From the NCBI GenBank assembly GCA_030148805.1, contig JASBSS010000035.1:1-64000 (forward strand): 64,000 nucleotides of DNA, read 5' to 3'. Both the position numbers and the translations under genes were made by a program. Shown here one piece after another: positions 59,832 through 64,000 of the stretch (position 1 is the first letter of the stretch; each line of letters starts with the position of its first letter). The notes below the pieces were generated by a model. It saw nothing but the letters and a program-made list of their open reading frames with translations, ran no database searches and was not told where the DNA came from. Source of the stretch: Thiogranum sp. (GTDB lineage: Bacteria; Pseudomonadota; Gammaproteobacteria; DSM-19610).

Positions 59832-59879
59832 GCTCCGACGGGTATTACGAAAGTGTTGTTAGGTATTACCCGTCGGAGC
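59832..59879. promoter_or_regulatory. Large palindrome, candidate NikR-like operator
   Basis: Arms 59832-59848 and 59863-59879 are 17 bp each, with a single mismatch, around 14 bases; the outer 13 bp are perfect. Inside are GTATTA (59842-59847) and TATTAC (59864-59869) separated by 16 bases, the spacing of the E. coli NikR site GTATGA-N16-TCATAC. The palindrome covers the predicted sigma-54 start near 59866, so the upstream arm would be mostly untranscribed; a DNA operator is favoured over an RNA hairpin. Confidence 0.6.
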
Positions 59880-59892
59880 AAGCGACGTGCCA
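59877..59892 (-). promoter_or_regulatory. Sigma-54 promoter of the guanidine operon
   Basis: The minus strand reads TGGCAC-GTCGC-TTGCT, a perfect match to the -24/-12 consensus TGGCAC-N5-TTGCW. The predicted start is near 59866, 40 bases before the binding-protein gene. It overlaps the outer edge of the palindrome by three bases. Confidence 0.88.
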
Positions 59893-59968
59893 AGGCGAGA
59901 AAAACAAGTAACCTGTTGTTTTTTAATTATGTAATTTCATCTCGCCCGGACCTGGCAGCACCCTCGCA

Positions 59969-60004
59969 CGCGCCGCTTTGGTGCCGCCGCACAAGCGCGG
60001 TGCG
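59969..60004 (-). promoter_or_regulatory. Two NtrC-like sites of the guanidine operon
   Basis: GCGCC-GCTTT-GGTGC (within 59969-59985) and GCACA-AGCGC-GGTGC (within 59988-60004) each match nine of ten core positions of GCACY-N5-RGTGC. Their centres are near -111 and -130 of the predicted start, a normal distance for NtrC enhancers. The rest of the 310-base gap up to the tRNA holds nothing else I can identify. Confidence 0.6.
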
Positions 60005-60136
60005 CACCGACCGGTTCCTGCGAACACCCGCCGGCATGCTCAGGGTGCTGGTAAAATTCAGGGTATCTCGTAGAATGGCGCCTTTCCCCAGGTTCGGCGT
60101 CACCGCCGCGACACCGTGGAAAAAGCGAAAACCCAC

Positions 60137-60213
60137 GCGCCCGTAGCTCAGCTGGATAGAGTGTCGGCCTCCGAAGCCGAAGGTCACAGGTTCGACTCCT
60201 GTCGGGCGCGCCA
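60137..60213 (+). tRNA. tRNA-Arg (anticodon CCG)
   Basis: A full cloverleaf of 77 bases: acceptor GCGCCCG/CGGGCGC with discriminator G and encoded CCA, D arm GCTCAG..., anticodon stem TCGGC/GCCGA with loop CT-CCG-AA, and T arm with GGTTCGACTCC. It decodes CGG codons. Mobile elements and low-GC DNA begin right after it, making it a candidate integration site. Confidence 0.96.
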
Positions 60214-60351
60214 TTACCATTATTTAATTAATAACAACAGCAAGATAGCGGCATTCTCGGACGGGGTTTGCTGCTTGGCTACACCCCAGGGCACACTTTT
60301 CGTTATTGTGCTCTAGCCTATGATGGCACTCAGCGAGGAGCCTGCTGAAGC

Positions 60352-60389
60352 ATGCTCTTCTTACCCGCCGCATTGGCGAATCTCTCATT
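60352..60389 (+). pseudogene. csrA-like 5' scrap
   Basis: Codons at 60360-60389 read LTRRIGESLI, the signature N-terminus of the RNA-binding regulator CsrA, preceded by an ATG at 60352 and GAGGAG. One base is missing between the ATG and this segment, so the frame is broken. Similarity stops after about thirteen codons, shortly before the IS3 element at 60421. It appears to be a non-functional remnant. Confidence 0.5.
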
Positions 60390-60439
60390 GACCGTACCCC
60401 TGAATCAGTGCCATCTCTGATGTGGGAAAGTTAATCATA

Positions 60440-60714
60440 TCAGGCCGCCTGTTTCGCGAACACGGCCGGTGGCTGGCCATTCAGTGAACGGTGAGGCCGC
60501 ACTTCGTTGTAATGCACACGCCAGTCCTCGATGGTGCGTCTGGCATCAGCCAGGTCACGAAACCAATAGAGGTTCAGACACTGATCCCGGAACTTGCCAT
60601 TGAAACTCTCGACAAAGGCGTTCTGGGTGGGTTTGCCCGGCTGGATGAAGTGCGACTTCACGCCCGTCCTCCGGCTCCAGAAAAACAGCGCCTTGCTGGT
60701 GAACTCCGGACCGT
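60440..60714 (-). pseudogene. IS3 orfB transposase, 3' part
   Basis: C-terminal part of the DDE transposase, beginning inside the motif GPEFTSKAL and containing the catalytic Glu in [15 protein letters not shown] and the ending [18 protein letters not shown]. It joins exactly to the 5' part at 62281: together they read VCDNG then PEFTS. Alone it is non-functional. Confidence 0.9.
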
Positions 60715-60745
60715 AATACAAACGGAAGCATGGTGCGAGATCAGC

Positions 60746-60802
60746 CATTTGTATCAGAATCATTGATGACCAAACCAATGATCCGTAAAGGAGATACAAA
60801 TG
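60746..60802 (+). promoter_or_regulatory. Nested hairpin at the IS110 transposase start
   Basis: CATTTGTATC (60746-60755) pairs perfectly with GATACAAATG (60793-60802), which contains the start codon. Inside it, ATCATTG (60759-60765) pairs with CAATGAT (60776-60782). The Shine-Dalgarno AAAGGAG lies in the enclosed region. The structure would hide the start codon and could limit transposase synthesis. Confidence 0.55.
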
Positions 60803-62041
60803 ACTGATGCCAATAAGTCTAGCGCAAATCAGGTCCTTATTGCGATTGACATCGCTAAACAGAGCCACGATGCCGTCATTGCCTGGCCGTCCGGCCGGAC
60901 AAAGGCAGTGAAAATCGCCAACTCGTTGGCGGGATACGAGCGGTTGATAAGTTACGCGGATACCGATCCGCGCTCATTGTGCGTAGCATTTGAGCCGACG
61001 GCCGATTATCACCGCAATATCGCTTATTGGCTTCAGGCGCATGGTGTCCATTGCTGTCTTGTCTCGTCATTGGCCTGTGCGCGCGCCAGGGAAATGCTGT
61101 TCAAGACCTGGGATAAGCATGATCGTAAAGATGCGCATGTCATTCTGTATCTGATGCAGCAGAGTTTGATGCAGCCCTTCTACGACCCACTTGTGGCAGA
61201 GACGATGGATATCCAGGAACTGTCTAACACGTACCACCAGATATCGCTCGCCAGAACACGCTGCCAACACAGCCTGGTTAACCACTATCTGACCTTGTAC
61301 TTTCCCGAGATGGAACGTTACCTGCACAATTCGAGGTCGGAGTGGTTCTGCCGTTTGTTGCTGCGTTACCCGACACCGCGCTCGATTACGCGTCACAAGC
61401 CAGCGGCGTTCGTGAAACACGCCTGGGATGTGGTTGGCCGAAAGGTCGCCAAACAACGCTTCCTGGAGGAGCTCTACGAAACAGCCGCGTCGTCGATCGG
61501 GCTCCCAGTCGATCCGACCAGTCTGGCCGTAAGAACCTTTAAACTGCAGTTGGAACGCTATCTGACATTGAGCCTGCAGCGCAGCGAGCTGGAGAAAACC
61601 GCCGACAACATCCTGCTTCAGCGCGACGACTACCGGCTGCTCAGGACCTTGCCTGGGGTCGGCCCAGTTATCGCGTTAATGATCATAGCGGAAAGCGGCG
61701 ATCTGAAACGCTTCCGTCACTACCGCCAATATCTAAATTTCTGCGGCTTCAACCTGTCCGCGGCACAAAGTGGACAACAGCAGGGGCGTTACCAGCTATC
61801 CAAGCGCGGCAATGCGCGTTTGCGATACGCCTATTGGCTGGCGGCGGTGAGCGCCACGCGGCAGCGCGAAAACAGCTTTCGATACAAGTATGAATGCTAT
61901 ATCCGCGATGATCCCGACAACGCCGATCTTAAGCGAAAAGCGCGTGTGGCTGTGGCGACGAAGATGGCTCGCGTCGCTCATGCTCTTGTCAAACAGAATA
62001 CCGATTATCGTGGATTTTACGAGTTCGGTCATGGGACGTAA
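60800..62041 (+). CDS. IS110-family transposase
   Basis: Recombinase of the DEDD type with 413 residues. The RuvC-like N-terminal domain has Asp17 (LIAIDIAKQ), Glu65 (AFEPTADYH), Asp108 and Asp111 (DKHDRKDAH). The C-terminal Tnp_20 domain starts near [14 protein letters not shown] and has a candidate serine nucleophile, Ser324, in SAAQSG. The gene is intact and begins with AAAGGAG seven bases before ATG. IS110 enzymes use a bridge RNA encoded in the element's non-coding end for target choice. Confidence 0.93.
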   Translation: MTDANKSSANQVLIAIDIAKQSHDAVIAWPSGRTKAVKIANSLAGYERLISYADTDPRSLCVAFEPTADYHRNIAYWLQAHGVHCCLVSSLACARAREMLFKTWDKHDRKDAHVILYLMQQSLMQPFYDPLVAETMDIQELSNTYHQISLARTRCQHSLVNHYLTLYFPEMERYLHNSRSEWFCRLLLRYPTPRSITRHKPAAFVKHAWDVVGRKVAKQRFLEELYETAASSIGLPVDPTSLAVRTFKLQLERYLTLSLQRSELEKTADNILLQRDDYRLLRTLPGVGPVIALMIIAESGDLKRFRHYRQYLNFCGFNLSAAQSGQQQGRYQLSKRGNARLRYAYWLAAVSATRQRENSFRYKYECYIRDDPDNADLKRKARVAVATKMARVAHALVKQNTDYRGFYEFGHGT

Positions 62042-62280
62042 CTCAGTCGGGCCGTCAGGGCGCCTCGCGACCCTGTAGATAATGCTCTACGCTCATGACC
62101 TTCTAAACATGCTGTGTTAAGTCCTGTTGGGCCACACAAGATGGACCCGTGTACATTATGGTGAGCAAACCTTTATCGAAGGGGGCTGGGCTGCTGAGCG
62201 TTACGAACGCTGGTCATGACATCGCCACCAGGCATGCCATAGGAGATTCTTATGCAAAATGACTTGACTCCGCTGGTAGT
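62042..62280 (+). other. IS110 3' non-coding end, candidate bridge RNA region
   Basis: These 239 bases hold no gene. Hairpin potential is visible: CAGGG/CCCTG near 62055-62075, and a perfect AGCGTT/AACGCT around a three-base loop near 62197-62211. A long structured non-coding end is where IS110-group elements carry their guide RNA. No loop-to-target match was established. Confidence 0.35.
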
Positions 62281-62828
62281 CCGTTGTCGCAGACAATGAT
62301 CTTCGGTAATCCGCGGCGCTCGGCCAGCTCATCAAGATAACGCGCCACGCGCTGCCCGGAGATCGAGGTATCGACCACCTGGCCGACACACTCGCGACTG
62401 AAGTCATCGACGATGTTGAGTGTCCGGAAGCGTCTGCCACCCGCCAGTTGGTCGCTGAGAAAGTCCATAGACCAGCGCTCGTTGATGCCATTCGGAACCA
62501 GCATCGGTATCCGTGGCCGCTTCAGCTTCTTGCGCTTCTTGGTGCGCACCTGAAGTCCTTCCTCGCAGTACAGTCGGTAGGTGCGTTTACGGTTCTGCAC
62601 CAGTCCTTCGGTCTTAAGCATGTCGTGCAGGGTCGGATAGCCGTACTTCGGATACTGCTCGGCCAGCGCCTTCAGACGGTCTCGCAGCGCGCTGTCGTCC
62701 GGCCGGCAAGACTGGTAACGCAGCACGGAGCGGGACAGCTCCAGGAGGCGACACGCCCGCCGCTCGGACAACCCCAGCTCGCTCACCACGTGACCGGCAG
62801 CCAGCCTACGGACAGCGGGCGTTACCAT
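62281..62828 (-). pseudogene. IS3 orfB transposase, 5' part
   Basis: N-terminal part of the IS3 transposase, from ATG 62828 (MVTPAVRRLAAGHVVSELGL) through the HTH-21-like domain and the first catalytic Asp in RWSMDFLSDQL to the second in IVCDNG, where the IS110-family insertion cuts it. Its start overlaps the orfA end at a run of seven A residues on the minus strand, a typical -1 frameshift site. Confidence 0.9.
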
Positions 62829-63088
62829 TTTTTTGAAGCGATCTCCTTGAGTGCCGCCTTGTCCAGCTCGGCCTCGGCCAGCAGTCGCTTCAAACGCGCG
62901 TTCTCGGCCTCCAGTTCCCGCAGGCGCTTGGCCTCGGATACCTCCATGCCGCCGAACTTCGCCTTCCAGCGGTAGAGCGTGTTCTCCGTCACGCCATGGC
63001 GACGCGACAGGTCAGCCATCGCGGCGCCGGCCTCGTACTCCTTCAGGATCGAAATAATCTGTTCTTCGGTGTAACGCTTGCGCTTCAT
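62822..63088 (-). CDS. IS3-family orfA
   Basis: Helix-turn-helix DNA-binding protein of the IS3 element; 88 residues from ATG 63088 (MKRKRYTEEQIISILKE), with GGGAGG ahead. It ends with a leucine-zipper-like helix (LRELEAENARLKRLLAEAEL) and KKW. The gene is intact, but with orfB split the element cannot move by itself. Confidence 0.9.
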   Translation of the reverse strand: MKRKRYTEEQIISILKEYEAGAAMADLSRRHGVTENTLYRWKAKFGGMEVSEAKRLRELEAENARLKRLLAEAELDKAALKEIASKKW

Positions 63089-63129
63089 ATCGGGACCTCC
63101 CTGGGTCACAATTATAGGGAAATCCCACA

Positions 63130-63319
63130 TACGACATGGCTCGGATTACGGGGGTACGGTCATCCTTATACTTAAAGATTTCCATAAGCTCGGATATTCT
63201 ATTAGATGCCATCTTTAAGAAGGGGGCATGATAAGGCACCGGATGCGATGCACAGATAACTCAAGAATAGCTTTTACTCATAGCGTATAATGCTTCCTTA
63301 TAAGCTCGTTCATCATAAA
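63130..63319. other. Low-GC gap with a possible truncated ORF
   Basis: The 190 bases between the IS3 end and the methyltransferase gene are AT-rich. On the minus strand an ATG at 63239 opens a frame of about thirty codons that runs into the IS3 end; it could be a gene start cut off by the insertion. No function can be assigned. Confidence 0.3.
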
Positions 63320-64000
63320 CTACTTCGTAAAAAGAACATTTTCGAAATCGCCATCGTACCCAAGCTCGTCAAAAAAGTACCCCAACATACTAATTGGATA
63401 CTCAACAAAGCGCCCTCTACGCATAACCCAATAGCTAGACCAATACCTGCCAGCCATATCGCAAAACATCTCCTTAGACACCCCTGCTCGCGCCATACCG
63501 TACGGCCATAACTCAGACATCACCGGGACATTAGTCCCTAATACCCGCTTCGCGCCTCGAAAGACATGTGCCTCATACCCTTGCACATCAACCCATATCA
63601 GCGAAATATTCTGTGTAAAATTTTCATCCACACTTTCCAACAATTTATCAAGTTGATCAGCCTTAACTTTGATGACTTCCCTGCGGGACTCGTTGTATAA
63701 TTCTGTTGCGCACCCACTATCCGAATCAACTCGTACGCGATGGTCACCAAAATTATCGCTGCTTAGTTCGAATTCCAGCGTTGCGTTACCATCGGAAACC
63801 GCGTACGGCAAAATAACGAAATTTTCCTCCAACCCATTTAGCGCGATGTTTTTTTGGAGTAATCTAAAGTTCCTTGGTTCAGGCTCAATAGCGATCGCCC
63901 GCTTCACTTCGCCCTCATTAAGCATACCAATGGATATAACACCATTATTTGCACCAACATCAAGCAATGTCCCCAAACCTTTAGAAGGAACTTTCTGAAC
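63320..64000 (-). CDS. FkbM-family methyltransferase (5' end outside window)
   Basis: SAM-dependent methyltransferase of the FkbM type, often acting on surface polysaccharides or glycans. The SAM-binding start LLDVGANNGVISIGML, the acidic AIEPEPRNF and WVDVQGYEAHVFRG are the family marks. The frame stays open to the window edge, so the N-terminus is missing. Its base composition is clearly more AT-rich than that of the genes before the tRNA, which suggests horizontal acquisition. Confidence 0.85.
   Translation of the reverse strand, partial: VQKVPSKGLGTLLDVGANNGVISIGMLNEGEVKRAIAIEPEPRNFRLLQKNIALNGLEENFVILPYAVSDGNATLEFELSSDNFGDHRVRVDSDSGCATELYNESRREVIKVKADQLDKLLESVDENFTQNISLIWVDVQGYEAHVFRGAKRVLGTNVPVMSELWPYGMARAGVSKEMFCDMAGRYWSSYWVMRRGRFVEYPISMLGYFFDELGYDGDFENVLFTK

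Larger units (their letters stand above)
60711..62280 (+). mobile_element. IS110-family element inside IS3 orfB
   Basis: The limits come from rejoining the host orfB: GAACTCCGGA (ending 60710) continues directly at 62281. CCGT occurs at both 60711 and 62281, so the exact cut may be shifted by up to four bases. The insert is about 1570 bp, with one transposase gene, 89 bases in front and 239 bases behind. No terminal inverted repeats are obvious, as expected for IS110. Confidence 0.85.
60421..63129 (-). mobile_element. IS3-family element, interrupted
   Basis: A two-ORF IS3-family insertion sequence read on the minus strand. The outer ends begin TGTGGGA on both sides (60421 and, inverted, 63129), with little further terminal similarity. 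No matching target duplication is seen. Its orfB is split by the IS110-family insertion at about 60711-62280; without that, the element would be about 1.14 kb. Confidence 0.75.

Noticed and set aside
59832-59879. Palindrome as an RNA hairpin hiding the ribosome site
   Set aside because: The predicted sigma-54 start lies inside the upstream arm, so most of it would not be transcribed. It would become possible only if transcription starts upstream.
59827-59960. Guanidine riboswitch before the guanidine operon
   Set aside because: I looked for the paired GGACGACC-type hairpins of class II and the class I and III core motifs and found none. The predicted start also leaves only about 40 bases of leader.
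60421-63129. Target-site duplication of the IS3 element
   Set aside because: The bases outside the two TGTGGGA ends do not match, so no duplication can be claimed; one edge may have been rearranged.

Overview
The window is a high-GC chromosomal segment of a gammaproteobacterium. The evidence is the type IV pilus/shikimate cluster (pilMNOPQ, aroK, aroB, damX), ubiK, comM, rep next to a cytochrome c5 gene, biosynthetic speA beside speE, and the glnK-amtB pair. The tetrathionate reductase operon would suit a sulfur-metabolising lineage such as Chromatiales or Ectothiorhodospiraceae, but that placement is inference.

Layout. (1) 1-6916: pilMNOPQ, the inner-membrane alignment complex and outer-membrane secretin of type IV pili, followed by an Ig-like lipoprotein gene and a strong terminator. 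(2) 7080-11997, minus strand: ttrBCA, a complete tetrathionate reductase with an FNR-type promoter. It sits between the pil genes and aroK and is bracketed by two copies of the aroK 5' end, so it looks like an insertion into an ancestral pil-aroKB cluster. (3) 12356-17339: aroK, aroB, a dGTPase, a WGR mini-protein and a DamX-like AAA/SPOR protein. (4) 17547-25068: gltB, gltD (GOGAT), a perfect 27-bp inverted repeat, and hemE. (5) 25075-40970: housekeeping genes: antiporter, fructosamine-kinase-like protein, HNH nuclease, three-gene transhydrogenase, priA, argS, SPOR protein, speA/speE, a FetAB-type exporter and a double-CDGSH protein. (6) 41043-43483, minus strand: porin, glnK and amtB behind a sigma-54 promoter with two NtrC sites. 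(7) 43779-49230: ubiK, comM, rep, cytochrome c5, and a two-gene unit containing a miniature flagellar-rod-like protein. (8) 49446-59826, minus strand: ABC transporter, NikR-like regulator, the DUF1989 pair, a urea/guanidine carboxylase and allophanate hydrolase. This reads as a guanidine-assimilation operon. It has its own sigma-54 promoter, two NtrC-like sites, and a palindrome with NikR operator geometry lying on the predicted transcription start. (9) 60137 to the end: tRNA-Arg(CCG), a csrA-like scrap, an IS3-family element broken by an IS110-family element, and a low-GC FkbM methyltransferase gene running off the window.

Nitrogen is the main theme. Guanidine would be imported, carboxylated, deiminated by the DUF1989 pair and cleaved by AtzF to ammonia and CO2. 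AmtB/GlnK recapture ammonia and GltBD assimilates it. Two of these units carry NtrC/sigma-54 control signals. The most notable points are the predicted regulatory circuit of the guanidine operon, including a NikR homologue that has lost the cysteine nickel ligand, and the duplicated aroK start around ttrBCA.
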